A stretch of DNA of 40,355 nt, taken from Saccoglossus kowalevskii (taxonomy: Eukaryota > Hemichordata > Enteropneusta > Harrimaniidae). The DNA lies in NCBI RefSeq assembly GCF_000003605.2, contig NW_003145287.1:158369-198723 (forward strand), written 5' to 3'. The position numbers were made by a program, and so were the translations under genes. The notes beneath the pieces were generated by a model, which had not been told where the DNA came from, ran no database searches, and saw nothing but the letters and a program-made list of their open reading frames with translations. Of the stretch, positions 23,216 to 36,594 are shown piece by piece (the stretch's first letter is position 1; the number at the start of each line of letters is the position of its first letter).

Positions 23216-26200
23216 CAAATAATTATAACTCAAGACACACTTCAAATAAGTTACAGATTTTATTCTTTCACAACCAGCTACACACTCATCACAGCATCCA
23301 AATAAAGCTAAACATGTTTCACAAGGAGATAAGTGAAGTCAGGGATTGCCTTCGTGTACGCCCCCCAAACATTATTTCTCATACTTTTTGAAGAAAGACC
23401 CTGACTGAAATGTCTGTGAGAACTGTCACACAGGGTATTTGTAGGTGTATAACATAATAAAATCAGACACAAATGTGTCCCTCTTCGTGCAGTGTTATTT
23501 GAAACTTCAAAACACAGGCAAGCATAAATCACTGAAGAAAAGAAAGGTATTAGGTTTATTCCTACTTTTGACATGAAGGATATTCAAAATTAATGAAGCA
23601 GTCACTTGGTAACATTATCACAGGGTACAATGAACAACCTCAATGGGGTTCAATCAAGATATATATTGAAGTTCAAACAGGGGACAATGTCAAAGAGAGT
23701 ATGATATAGACATCATTCGTCAGGCAATTTATGGGGTAGTTGTCGCAGATGGTTCTAAAATTTCGTATTTACCATGAACAAACCGTGCGCCGGGTGAAGA
23801 TAAAAGCTAGGATATATCTACTGCACATTTCAGACATCTCCAGTTACCAGCTATCAAACGTTAATACGACAATTGATCCCCCTATGCCTTATGCAAGTGA
23901 CAAGCTATATTTGGAAATATGACATCACACCCAGAATTGTAAAACGTTTGTTGCATTTCAGATTCATTTGGGTTGGTTAATTTCATCATACACAAGCGAG
24001 CATTAGACGCAGACTCAGGATGCAGACACAATGAGAACGTGAAATTGTATAAAAGCGGTTTAAGGGTATCGATAACGACCGTGACTCTGTGAGTATGCAG
24101 CCATACACAACACATCATGAATACATATTACAGAGCAACAATTACTGTACAGTTTTTTTTTTTCATAATTTTTCAGTATTTTGTGAAGATTACCTAGATC
24201 TTATTTTAACTTGTGTATGAAAAACAGCAGAACAGATAATGACAAATGTGTTTATTTTATAAAAGCAATAGTGAGTAACAATGCAGCTAAACAGATTAGG
24301 GTACCGTTCCACTCATGTTCAAGTGTGTCACTTAAAAGTGAAGTTTACATTGTGAAATTGCAGGTTCAATTACGGTATCAACTGTTTGATTTAACCCTGT
24401 AACAAATAGTGCCAAAATAACCATAAATAACCTAATCTACATGTTGGAGAGTTATTATTTTTTGAAAATTAGTGAACAGTAATTAGTGAAGTTAGTTTCA
24501 ACACTAAGATTTGCTGCCAACATTTTGCACAATTTAAAGTCATTTTCTACAACTTCGTTCTTGATTTTACTATCGGCTACACAGTTCATAATAAACATTT
24601 TGGGATAAAAAGAAATATGGGGAAAAAAATCGTGTAGGTTATTTTTTTTATGAAAGATAAAAATAAAAAATGTTTAAGGGTCAAAAACTACTTTTTACTT
24701 TTTTTTTAATCTGTTTTTCTAAAAGTACTAAAAGGACTGTTTATTATTGTTCATACACCCACAGACTAATTCTGTGCTGTAACATTCTGTCTGAGTAGAG
24801 TTCTTATGAGAGAGAGTTATTCATAAAACCTTGACATTGAAAACAGACAGTCTGATGAAACAAACTGTAACTAATTTAAGTTTAACTCGTGAAGTTCAAA
24901 GTCCCCTGAAAAATGACATCCTACGAACTCAAAAGCAGTTGACATGAGTTGACAAAATTGTTAGTAGCGGGTAAATGTCTCAATTCTATTGCCGGACATG
25001 CTTGATTAAAAAAAGCAAACATACGTAATATTCAAAGCATGCAATTACCTTGGTGAAAGAAAAGAAACACAGACTTTAAAAACATGTTTGGCATGAGGGT
25101 ACAGTTCGACAACTGGCCCTTATGTAATTAAGGGACAATAGGGAACAGTGGCAAGACTAGACATACTAGACATATCCACTTCAGACAAATGTAAGTCCAA
25201 CACAAAAGTAACTAAGTAAATTTGGTTATGGTAACTGTTATTTAAACCAGTTTGTTTTATACTTTGTTGAAAGGTGGATCTAATTGAAGACTTTGTTACA
25301 AGTTAATAGCTTGTGACGCTATTAGTGATTAAGACAGGTCGTGCACAAAACCAGTTACAGATGCAGACTGAGGTAATGTTCTTTAATTCTCTTTCCTTAG
25401 AAGAGAGTGCCTATATTGTCATATTGCAGTGTTTGAAATCTTAGTGTGAATACAACGCAAATACATTAAGGAGGTATTGATGGAGACACAAAATCCTGGA
25501 AAGTGTGTTAGAAGCAATTGCTGATAGACTTGCATCTCGTAAAGTAAATGCATCCATCGATATGTACGATATGTACGTGTAAAGCTTGAATGTAATCAGT
25601 CCCAGTTGAGATATAGAGCCAAATAGATCAACGAACGGACAGACCGACGGACGCACAAGACACACATGTTTCAAATTCGACTCGGATCTCTAGGAAATTG
25701 TGATTGACAGCTGTGTTATTATAGTGAAACATTCTAGTGTGAGTAGGAGATGTGGGACAGAAAGAAAGAATTACTTTCTTAATTCACTCGCTACTCATTT
25801 TATCTTGCTACTCAGTATTATTTCAAAAGTCATTTGTACGTCTTCCTACTGGCATTCCCACCAGTTTGAACTTTGAATAAAAAACTCAAAACACTGGAGA
25901 TAAACATACTATAACACAATAAGTTGATGATATGTTACCATGGTAACAACACTTGGCCAATCAATCTTCCTATGCTTTCCTTTCACACTATCACAAAGCA
26001 TGCTAATTGGATAGGAAAAGAATATACTATTATGTTTATAGGGGTGGCAACTAGATGCGTACAGGTGGGTAGGTAGGGTTGAAGTTGGTTGTATTTTGCC
26101 AAGCAACTGATCTAGACCAAATTAGGTGCTGGTGCTGTTTCCATGCTGACTGAGAATAGGTGGTCATTTTGAAAAATCAAAAGCTTTCAACTTGAAAATT

Positions 26201-29200
26201 TCTTTGTTCAGATATTCAGTAAGTAAATTACCAGAGAAATTATACATGAAAACATATTGAAAAGAAAAATAATGAAATTCAAAAGATAATAAAATTTAAA
26301 ACTTGCCTGTTACATTTATCACCATTGGTATTCCCTTATACTAATCCTACGATTAAATTCATAACGCTGGAGACATATTTCATTTATTGACTCAATATGC
26401 ATTGATAAACTATTAACTCCCTCAATCATAGTAATCTTATTAAACTTTCAAAATCCTCCAAGAAAATAATTAGAAAATAGATGATTTTGATGAGAAAACA
26501 ACAGCACGATTCGCTCTCGTCAAGTTAGGAGTAATCTCAGATTATCAAAAGATCAAAATATTGCAGAAGTTGAAATTAAAAATTAATGTAGATTGTTTTA
26601 TGTTTTATGACTGTCCGTGAAGTGTACTCGTCTCTCAAACACAAATGCATATTTCACAGGTGATTACAAAATTGATAATCCAATTATTGAAACTAATATT
26701 CAGGTTTAAAACAATATTACCCCAGATGTTTCCAACTGTTTTCTCTGCTTTGCTACAAATTTTTTTGTTTGGTATTCTCTGTTCAGTAGCAAAATGGAGA
26801 AAACAGACAGAGGCAGCTGGGTTATCACAATATCTAATAAAGCCAGAAAAATAAACACAGCCAGCAATCAAGAGTGCACAAATATTAATAAATATGGAGT
26901 TTTATAATTAAATATCGATAATTTGTTTTTTTTGAAATGACCGATAATTTGAGACAATCCGCCCTCAACAAGTATTCAAAATCTGTTGACTAGTTTTATC
27001 TTTGCCATTTGATAGTGTCAAATTTCAATGATACGTACTAGGGCATGAAAATGTCCCGACTCAGAGACCCCAATACATAATATGAATTATTATGTAGACT
27101 ACACAGCATGCATTGTGTGCTTCAGTCAAGTAGAGTACGTTTCACATCAACCGTGAAATTACACCACCCACCCTTTATTTTGATGGGACCTACGTTTGTA
27201 GAATTATTTTGTAGTCATCTTTGAAGCATCAGGGAAAACACTTCTGGGGCTTGAACAAAAGTTGGACAGATAACAAATCATAATTAGAATTCACATACAA
27301 ATAATACTTTGTTTTGTTTTTTTCAAAATAGAGGGCAGTATACCAAACTAAACCGACTTACCATTTCCATATTGTCTTGCTGGCTGAGAACTAGAATAAT
27401 TTTCACTATTACAAAAATTTGTATATGTAATTAATTATAATATTAAGTTTGTCCAAATATAATTATCTTGTAACTAATTGGATTTTGGAGCAAAAACAAA
27501 ATTTAAAGAAACTGTTGGTTATAAATAAGGTATGGCAGGAATTTTTTCAGTTTTAATAATTTTTATAATCTATGGTGATGACATCTCATATTTGGATCTC
27601 TAATATCATAAAGGGTATAAATAGCATATATTTATCATCTTAGTTTTTGATAAGATTAAACAATTAAATAACTTATTGTTTTTCTCATTTGTCTTTTTTT
27701 CTGTTAGTAGCACATGCTTTAAATTACACATGTTTTATAATTGAAATAAGCAAAACTTAAATATTCAGTATACAACAAATTCAAGTTTTTGTTAACTATC
27801 TTCAAAAATTAAACTTGCACGTCCATTGGACAAGTTGGTGAATAAAAGTACCTGTCCTAATTGATGATGTACATGTCCCTGGCAAAATGAATTAAGAAAT
27901 ATTATTTGAAATAAAATTTGTAAAACTTTTACAAACTCTGAAAGCAACGTTTTTTTTTTTACATAAGCAACTTGGGAGCACCAGCATTTGGTCAGTTAGT
28001 AATAACTATTATCTTTATTCACCTGACCACAGAGACAGGCAATTTGTACATTTACCTGTCCCAGGTAAAATCTGCCTGTCTGGGACATATTCTCAAGCCT
28101 CGAGTTCAACTCTTGCATAAACTGTCATTTAGATATTTCACAAACTCTTTCATTGACCTCATTGCTGACCTTTTACTAGAAATCTTCAGTTTCTATTCAA
28201 TTTTCAGAAAATGTGATGATATTCAGCACCATGGCAACCATTCTATCAGTCCAAAAATTATGAAAGTAATTTTGAAAAATATCTTTATAGAATATTTGGT
28301 GGAAAAATTTATAACAAATTAATGATAGTCTGTGAGAATGAAAAATGAAAAAAGAATGTTAAAAATAGAGCAGTATGCCACTTGATATAGTTCAATAGGA
28401 AACGTTCACTTGTCCCACTTTTCAATAGTTTCAACAAAATAGAAGTAGTTTTCTCTTAATGAATGAAAACATGTGACCCTATATGACCTTTAACCTTTGC
28501 ACAATACCTGCTGTGGTAGTGGCAAATTGTGATTTCTCTCTAGGGAGATTAAAAACAAACCTGGGTAGCATCTTTGTTGAATCAAGACCACTTAAGTTGT
28601 TGGTGATTATAATTATCAGTTGAGGTATCAATGCTTTAGAAATTATGTGGGGAGGGGGGGGGGCTGTATAAAATAGACATTTGTGGTGAAAGTGAGGCCA
28701 TTACTTTAATGTGGTGTCAATTTGTGCCTAGTTAAGGAGTCTACACTGTTTATCCTCTGCTGTTAATAAAATGAATAGAAGATATGTGAAACACAAGTGA
28801 TGTTTTGCCAGCATGCCGTTCTCACGCAACATGGCTACGTAGAGTGGAATTAAGGTTTAAAACCTAGTCTCAGCCTAGATGAAGATAACGATCTTGATTA
28901 TTTTTATAAATTTACAAAATTGGGATTATTAGCTGCACTGTGTAAGGTATCAGATCAATTCTGATGGTTTAAGATCTATGACTGTATTTATGGTAAGAAC
29001 ACATGTTTTTGTAATGATCAACTACATTTTAGAAATTCACAATATTTGTCTTTTTATATTCCCTCCTTTTGTGGATTGGCAGCAAATTATCCATCTTCTT
29101 TTCACAACTACCATATTTTACTGATATAAATGTTTGCGGTTTCAGAATTTTCAGGCACTGTGAAGACAAAATGTTGTGAACGTCACTGACACTGTATTGT

Positions 29201-30475
29201 ACAACACCAGAAATTTTTTTTAATGCAAACAAATTTTGTGATTTTTACTGACTCTCACTGTCTTTGAAGTGTTTCACAGTACATGTATATCAAAATGACA
29301 ATTTTTTTTTTTAGTGACAGGAAATTTTGTTAATTTTCTGTAAAATCATGCAAATATTATCGAACAAATTTTGAGTTGAAGGTTGCACTATAAAATGTAT
29401 GTAGGGAATGTGGAGATTAAAGCATGCATACTTACACATGAGTTTAAATATGGAATGTTAAATTTCACTGCTTGCATTTTGGCAATTTGAAGGTGTCTGC
29501 AGTGAGTGAATATTACAAAAATCATCATAATGAAGTCAAAAATCCAAGTCCAAGAGTAGAATTTTGAATTTCTGGAATTACCGTTTTTTTTCAGACCTTT
29601 TCAAAACCTAACTGAAATGTATCTCAAATTTAATACCCTTTGGGTTAAGATCTTTTTAGGTATTTAAGACTTACGTGGGAATCTTACTGCAGAAGCCATT
29701 GGAATTTTTCATCGACTTGAATTTCAGAATTATAATCACTAACACCAATAACAAATATAGTCACTATCGTGATGAAAATTTGAATAATGCATTAATTTTT
29801 TGAGATATTGATTTAAAAAATTACAATGAGCTCTCATTGATGAAACGATTCATAATCAGTGGATGCTGTGAGAATAGCACACACTGTAGATATGGATAAA
29901 GAAAATTATGCTAAATTGCATGGTAAACTTTTAACAATATCTGTCACACGAATTGAGAAATATTAAAATTACGATTGTGGTATTTAGAAATTGCAAACGA
30001 GGCAAAAAATTATTTACGAATCTAGCTATTATAAAAAAATCATGTGCCAATTAAATATGGGGTAGTTGACAATCAATAAGTACATAATGCTGAACAAGAT
30101 CTCTCACGCTATTTATGCTTTGCAGCGCAGGTGTGGTACACTGTGCATGAGAAATACTATTTATTTGTAAGATTGAAAAGGAAAGAGTAGGTAAAACACA
30201 ACATATTTTACATTTGTGTTTTGGAAAATCTGTTGATGTTTGGAAACAAGTAATTCTTTATGTGTTTATGTTATAAATTATTTACAATTCCATCAATTTA
30301 TAATTACATATTATTGTACATGTATATTACTGATCAAATATAAATGACAACGATCAATAAATGTTTCACCACAAAATCTCCCGGATGTTCATATTTTAAA
30401 CTATGTATTGGATTTTAAATATGTGAAAGCATTTTTTGGAGAAATTATTGGACATGCACGTATATTGTAGATATA

Positions 30476-30705
30476 AACCTTTTTACAACCAGACTTTCTC
30501 ACCCAAATTATTCTGCACTTTTTCTTGTATTCTTCTATATTTCTGGAAAGGAACCCTAATTTTGGAGCCAACAGACAAAATTTGAGTAAATTTTCTGCTT
30601 TTACTCAACAAATTTTGCTATTTTTATCCCAATCCTCGGATGGAAGCACGGACTATAAACAGGATTATTTGTGATGAAAAGAGGGATGAAAAGGATAACT
30701 CAATG
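30476..30705. mobile_element. Decayed copy of the TTAA-end MITE, same orientation
   Basis: It shares the internal segments ATTTCTGGAAAGGAACC, CCCTAATTTTGGAGCCAACA, GACTATAAACAGGA and GATGAAAAGAGGGA with the element at 36595-36826. Its left end AACCTTTTTACAACCAG and right end GATGAAAAGGATAA are worn versions of the inverted ends. Confidence 0.75.
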
Positions 30706-31288
30706 AGTATAAAACACTGATTATATTTCCAAATACTTACAGATTTAAAACAAAGTCTGATGGTATTCTTAGTAAAGAACCTCAGTAAAAGCATTATTTT
30801 TATTATTTTAACATTTTACTAAAACATAAAGTTTGCAGTTATTATTATGAATTATTCAACTGAGAAGATATTAATACCATATTTCATTATCTTGACAAAG
30901 ACGGTATTTGACCCCAATTTTATTTCTCCCATACAAATTTTCTTTTACTGTTTTTTTTTTTTTACAAATAGTTTGTTTTTTTAATAAATGGTTGGGAGGA
31001 ATTAGTAACTAGGAATTAGGAAAAGTACCAATTTCTCTATGTTTAATAAATAGGCGAAGGTTTGCCATCAAAAGCAGTTCTGACTGATTAATATTATTTT
31101 AGAATTTTGCGTGGATGTTAAGAATTTTCTGTTGATGTTAAGATGTTAGCAGAAATTTATACAAACTAGTGATCATTGACTATGTTTATTTTAACTCAAT
31201 TACAGATTTAATTAATACACAAGTAAAATGTTACAATTTTATACTAAACAATTTATGTCATTAAAAACAAAATTTATCAAAGTATATC

Positions 31289-31357
31289 ATTGTGCTGCCC
31301 AAATCTGTCACATTGTGCTGCCCAAATCTGTCACATTGTGCTGCCCAAATCTGTCAC
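31289..31357. repeat. Minisatellite, 23-bp unit, three identical copies
   Basis: The unit contains TGCTGCCCAAATCTGTCAC and starts at 31289, 31312 and 31335 with no differences between copies. It has more G+C than its surroundings. No gene is visible nearby. Confidence 0.95.
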
Positions 31358-34300
31358 ATGGTGATGCAAAGATGCCACACTGATCTACCAAAATTGTACA
31401 TGTCTCTCTCTGCTGAAAATATGGGCGAAATATTCTTAGTTTCACAAATATTTTTAAATTCATAAACAATGTGAGCAGAATATTACTAAAAGATAAAATA
31501 AAAGCATTAAATTCAAAACATAGCATTATCATAAAACTGCTGTCTACACTTAGAGATGTTTTATTGACAAGCTGAAGCCCATTAATGGAACACATGGCCA
31601 ATGAAAGTGGACCCTTTAACTTAACGATAATTACCAATGCAATGAAAAGGCTCTAACTCAGTCAATGGTTTAATCAGCATTGAAATTGGAAAGTTTACCA
31701 TCACATCCTGCCATTGAAATCTCAACTGAATGACTGAATAAATATGGCCTAAGAAAGAGGTCTTGAGAAAACAAAGCAGGTATTTTTGTTTCCTGTTGAG
31801 GGGAAATTGGATTTTAATGTTAGACATGTAATTGGGAAAAGACGGCAGCTAACTGCCTCAACACATCCCATACATGTATGGCTTACCAAAAATATTTTTT
31901 GGAAAAACTATAGTTAGTAAGTTTGTAAGGTCCAGATAAAAAAAAGTATTCATGTTTCTGATCTTTGTTTGGAAATTAAAAATGTGCATGTCATGTCACA
32001 GCTTCCTTTCTCAGGTTTTTGACAGACATTTAGAAAACACTAATGAAAAAAAAAATATTTTTCTGACCCACAATGTAGACACAGTATTACATGTATTGTA
32101 CTGTATCGTATTGTATTGTAAAACAGAGAAGATTAAATGCTGACTGCGAGAAATTTAGAAATTTTTCTCACATGTCAAGGAAGTGAAATTTACACTACTT
32201 AATTTTGTTATTTTCCCAGACTCCGGAAAATTAGTTTCTAGCAAATTTAAAGCTGTACAAGTACATTGCGTTAATACTTTGAGTTTAGTGTCAATGTTAT
32301 TGTTGGTATATACCTTCAGGTTATTATAAACAGAGTGGGCTTTATTAAACCGTTTGGACATCATGCAGGATGAGTGGGGGATGGCCATTTTGAACATCAA
32401 GACTGTAATGTATACCATCCTATTATTTTTTGGTAAATTGTGTTTGACACAGTTTTATCAGCACTATTTAATCACCATCATTTTTTGCATCTTGCCTGAT
32501 TTTATGTGTTTTTTAATTTGTTTCTATAATTTTGAACTAAATAGACATAATTTCCTATTATCTACAGATCTTGATCGAAATGTTGAAAATAATATGAAAA
32601 AAATGTGGGTTTTTATTTTGTGAAAGAAGACAAAAGATGACTTCGGTCCTCCAAAGATCGTTTTCATGAGATTGTCCCTAAATAGATCAACATTTCAGGA
32701 TTTACATTATATTAAATTATTCTTCTCTTAAAGTACAACTAAAATCTGTTTTTAATAGTTTTGGGCAAACTTTTCTGTTGGCTGTACATATATACATTAT
32801 ATATATATAAGTCTCACACAAAAACATAATTTCTTGAAAATAAGCTTGCAATACCAAAGTGTTGGAGCAAACATGTGTTACAACAATATAGGAGTCTATA
32901 CATCAAAATCTGTACAGCACATGTTTTCATTGTGTATAACCAACATGTACCCGCCATCACAGGGGGCGACCTTTGCGCAGATTAAAGACATGTTTCATCT
33001 ACCCTGGCAACCATCCAAAGGATGTGATTGGCTACATCTGGAATGTACACTGAATACTGATACTGATCCCCATCAATGCAATGCTGATCAATGATCAGTA
33101 GACCTATGATGTTGGTGACGATTTGAAAATTTGACGACTCAGTGGCTCATTGTAAACCCATGGTAGGAAAACAAAACTTTTCCATTATCTCGTATCCATA
33201 AAATCAGTTGTCCTGATGTTAACATATTTGATATATTCTCTCATTTACTGCCATGCTTTTGTCAGAATTATAATTTTTTTTACAAATACGTAAAGGTTTG
33301 TAATCAAATGATGAAGGAGAGAGTACAACTATCTACTTATATATATTTTTAGAAACATTGTCGATGACTCAATGGTTTGTTTGATGCATAAACGAGAATA
33401 AAATATCCCATTATGTATTTGTTTGAAGTGCATATTCGTATTGTAATTTGACCACATCAAAATAATTAAAAAAATACAGAAAACTGTTGAAATTTCACAC
33501 GAATTCTGATGGGAAGAGTTCTCTATTCATGAATAGGATAAACAGAGATGTTATAAAAATACTACTTCACACTCCAATGGCATGTAATACAATTCCCATG
33601 TTGAGGATAATGTTGTAAAAGAAAATAAATCTACTGTGTTTATACAAATGAGTCAACTTATAATAGTAATTGAACACTGTCAGGGCTATGTATAAATTAC
33701 GTCAATAAAAAAAACTTTCCAGGGAGCAAAATTACAGGATACAGAGGGTTTTTTTACTCAAGGTTTTCATCTCGACAGAATAGCAGTGCTTGAACTTCTC
33801 ATTCAAAAGGTAAAAATTTGTAAAAACAAATTTTAGAGATTTTTTTTGATGACTGTAAATCTCTTTAAATTTTGCAAAAGATAAATGTTATGATGCAAGG
33901 AGATAATCACAGCATTTTGTAACAGTGAGCTATCACTTTGGATAATTAAGATGTGAAGTCACAGTGACTTTTGTGAAGATTAATTTTCATAATAGCAGCA
34001 AAAACATAACATTTCGAGCGTTTTGGTGGCACATCTAGGCCACATTTCTTACATAAAATAGATTTATAGCTTCCTTGAATTTAATGGTATTCCTTGAATG
34101 ATACGGATCTCATGTAATGTATGCACGTACATGTAAAATACATTGTTTACTAAAAATTCAACCAATCCCTCTATGATGACTATCACTTTTAAAATTCGTT
34201 CTTAGAATTCCAATTTACAAATTCAGAAATGGTGGTGTGACATCATATAGGGTATAAATTAATACTATAGAGTTAGTTCAATGTCATTCAACCAGCAAAC

Positions 34301-34562
34301 ACTTCAATTTGAAAAAGTGGCAGTCACAAATATGACATCACCTTCAGAGGTGATTCAAAGCATGTACATGTACATATAATATCAGTGGGGGACCACAAAG
34401 CAATCACAATTATATATTTGAATTTAAATTAATGTTGAAAGCAGGTATTTACAAATATTTATAAATGTATTTATAAACAATAAAAGGAATACACTGTAGT
34501 ATAATTTTATCTTAAACATTTTTTGCCTGTGAGCATCCTGAATCGCATGTACGCACAATCTT

Positions 34563-34585
34563 ATTTGTTTGTTTGTTTGTTTGTT
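34563..34585. repeat. (TTTG)n microsatellite
   Basis: Five to six units of TTTG, about 650 bp upstream of LRR gene 2. Confidence 0.9.
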
Positions 34586-35179
34586 CTGATACAAGTTTTC
34601 ATTACTTTCTGATAAAAAGCAAATTCACAGATTATGGAATAAATTTTATTTTTAGATTTTATTTTTTAAGGATGCGAACAACGCACGCAATAGCTGCTTT
34701 GAAATTCAATGTAATATTTAAAAATAGAAATGACGTACATAGTCAAAAACAAAATTTTTACATATTTTTTTTTACTGAATATATCACATGTGTCTAATTC
34801 TGCATCTGTCAATGTCAAGTTGTTATTACTGTGCGAGTTAGAGAGAATTACTTGTTCCAGGAGATGTTACGATTGACGCCCTAAGACATCAATCACGTAC
34901 TTAAAACGGGACTATTGGACAATCAATTCACACTGAGCAAGACCAAAATCAACTTTTGTCACCTTTACCAAATAGAACTCAGTCTTATGTTTTTTCATAA
35001 ATCTTGATTAAGAACTCCAGTCAACAGACAATGATGTCTATTTGGTTCAAAATAAAAAAAAATATCAAAAAATACACATTTAAAAAAATGTTTCACCAAA
35101 AACTTGGCAGGAAAAATATATGTGAATTAAACTTTCCAAAATAAATTGGAATGTCATTTCAATACGTACTATTGTTTTC

Positions 35180-35228
35180 TCATTTTATATATATCTATCT
35201 TTATTTTGCTTTATAGACCTGAGAAATC
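35180..35228 (+). promoter_or_regulatory. Splice acceptor and start context of LRR gene 2
   Basis: A T-rich tract ends in TTTTGCTTTATAG, with AG at 35215-35216, leaving only ACCTGAGAAATC before the ATG. This is a good acceptor, so the coding exon is probably preceded by one or more non-coding exons further left. The same layout, one coding exon with a 5' UTR exon, is known for nested LRR genes such as vertebrate OMG inside NF1. The donor partner is not identified with certainty. Confidence 0.6.
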
Positions 35229-36473
35229 ATGGCCAAGATGAAAGACTTGTCACCAGATGTAAGATGGGTGTTAGGCATATACGTATTGTATAGCATACAT
35301 ATAGCTCGTATTAACGCATGTCCACAAGACTGCACGTGTGATATGAGCAGCTCTGTGAAACTCATCAATTGTAGCAGTGTTGGGTTGCAGAGCGTACCAA
35401 CACAAAGCATTCCCGGCAGCGCAAAGACGTTCGATCTCTCAGATAACAATATTACACAAATATTAGAAAATGAGCTCCCAAGTCGCATCGAAACGCTCGA
35501 CTGCAGCCAGAATGAAATCATACTTGTTGAGGAGCATGCTCTGGAAGATCTTATTGATTTACACCACCTGGATTTTAGCAAAAATAAAATTGAAGTCGTA
35601 AAAACAAGTCTGTTCCTAAATAACGTCAACATGGAAATCCTGGATTTGAGCGACAATGAAATTGTTGACCTTCCATTGAGGATTTTCTCAACGCCAATAC
35701 GACTTGTACAATTAAACCTACGTGACAATAACATAATCGGCCTATTCGATTATCTATTTAGTATGCTTTCAATGTTGCAGGTCCTTGATCTTAGCATCAA
35801 CAATGTAACGACTATTCCCGTCATGACTTTTAGTGGACTTATACAGCTGCAAGAATTGTACTTGCAGCATAATCGGGTGACCAATTTGTTAAACGAGGTT
35901 TTCATGGACCTTTCACAGCTACAACACCTGGATTTAAGTTTTAATGAAATTACCACTATAGAAGAGTTCGCATTTGATGGATTAGCTGAGCTTAAGGTAT
36001 TAAACCTCAATGGCAACCAGATATCAAGGATAAGCCACTGCTTTCACAACACCAACAGCCTGGTTCCGGGACTAAAGAAGCTACAGCAGCTTCACGTTAA
36101 CAGTAATCTGCTGCGTATGTTATCCAATAACACATTTGAGAACTTGGATAAATTAGAATTCCTGGATATCAGCGGGAATGGCTTATCGCAGCTAGAACAG
36201 TATTCATTCATTGGGGTAAAGACCCTAAGAACGCTGCTGCTGAGCCACAACAATCTGCACCTTTTGCCAAGTAAACTATTCGACGACCTCGAACAATTGG
36301 AGTATATAGAATTTGGGACGAGTGAACTGATGTCAATTGCGGATACGCTCAAGGAGGATGATAACAGCTCAGTCTGGTTTTCAGTCATACAACGAATGAA
36401 AGACGTGATATTGCCAGAGCATGGTAGAAGACAAACTGCCTCGGAAACAACTGGAATCCGATATTCCAAGTAG
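35229..36473 (+). CDS. Secreted leucine-rich repeat protein 2, nested, single coding exon
   Basis: The product has 414 aa. The ATG has a strong context (A at -3, G at +4) and sits 12 nt after a splice acceptor. Residues 11-30 (VRWVLGIYVLYSIHIARINA) form a signal peptide. The LRRNT cap has C31, C35, C37 and C48, the same Cx3CxCx10C spacing as LRR protein 1. About 13 LRRs follow. Most are 24 residues, with consensus LxxLDLSxNxIxxLxxxxF. The ninth is longer and carries an insert, ISRISHCFHNTNSLVP. No LRRCT cap, transmembrane segment or GPI signal is visible. The C-terminus has DNSSVWFSVIQRMKDVI (W at 383) and ends TTGIRYSK, matching the tail module of LRR protein 1. At least five sequons are present. 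The coding DNA is clearly richer in G+C than its flanks. The function is probably extracellular recognition or adhesion; the ligand is unknown. Confidence 0.92.
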   Translation: MAKMKDLSPDVRWVLGIYVLYSIHIARINACPQDCTCDMSSSVKLINCSSVGLQSVPTQSIPGSAKTFDLSDNNITQILENELPSRIETLDCSQNEIILVEEHALEDLIDLHHLDFSKNKIEVVKTSLFLNNVNMEILDLSDNEIVDLPLRIFSTPIRLVQLNLRDNNIIGLFDYLFSMLSMLQVLDLSINNVTTIPVMTFSGLIQLQELYLQHNRVTNLLNEVFMDLSQLQHLDLSFNEITTIEEFAFDGLAELKVLNLNGNQISRISHCFHNTNSLVPGLKKLQQLHVNSNLLRMLSNNTFENLDKLEFLDISGNGLSQLEQYSFIGVKTLRTLLLSHNNLHLLPSKLFDDLEQLEYIEFGTSELMSIADTLKEDDNSSVWFSVIQRMKDVILPEHGRRQTASETTGIRYSK

Positions 36474-36594
36474 TTTCCTACTGCCAACAGTTCACACTGC
36501 ACCACTGATGAACTTATTTGTGTATCGCATTTGATTGCTCTTTTCAATAAGCTAATTAACATTCATAAGCAATATAAAATTATGCAAGTGCTTA

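Larger units (their letters stand above)
19586..35179. other. Non-coding part of the giant intron, middle section
   Basis: About 15.6 kb between the two nested genes. It holds the repeat at 22819, the MITE relic at 30476, the 23-bp minisatellite at 31289 and the (TTTG)n tract. The section near 21355-21566, relatively G+C-rich and ending in AACAAG|GTAAGA, could be a 5' UTR exon of LRR gene 2. No other coding potential is recognised. Confidence 0.65.

Noticed and set aside
27972..28322. 116-codon open frame, plus strand
   Set aside because: It opens with TTG, not ATG, has low-complexity hydrophobic composition and no family resemblance.
32834..33094. 86-codon open frame, plus strand
   Set aside because: It starts at TTG and no domain or splice structure supports it.
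35201..36562. Long minus-strand frames opposite LRR gene 2 (35201-35734, 35750-36016, 36092-36562)
   Set aside because: They are antisense shadows of the LRR periodicity. Their Ser/Leu-rich products have no domain.
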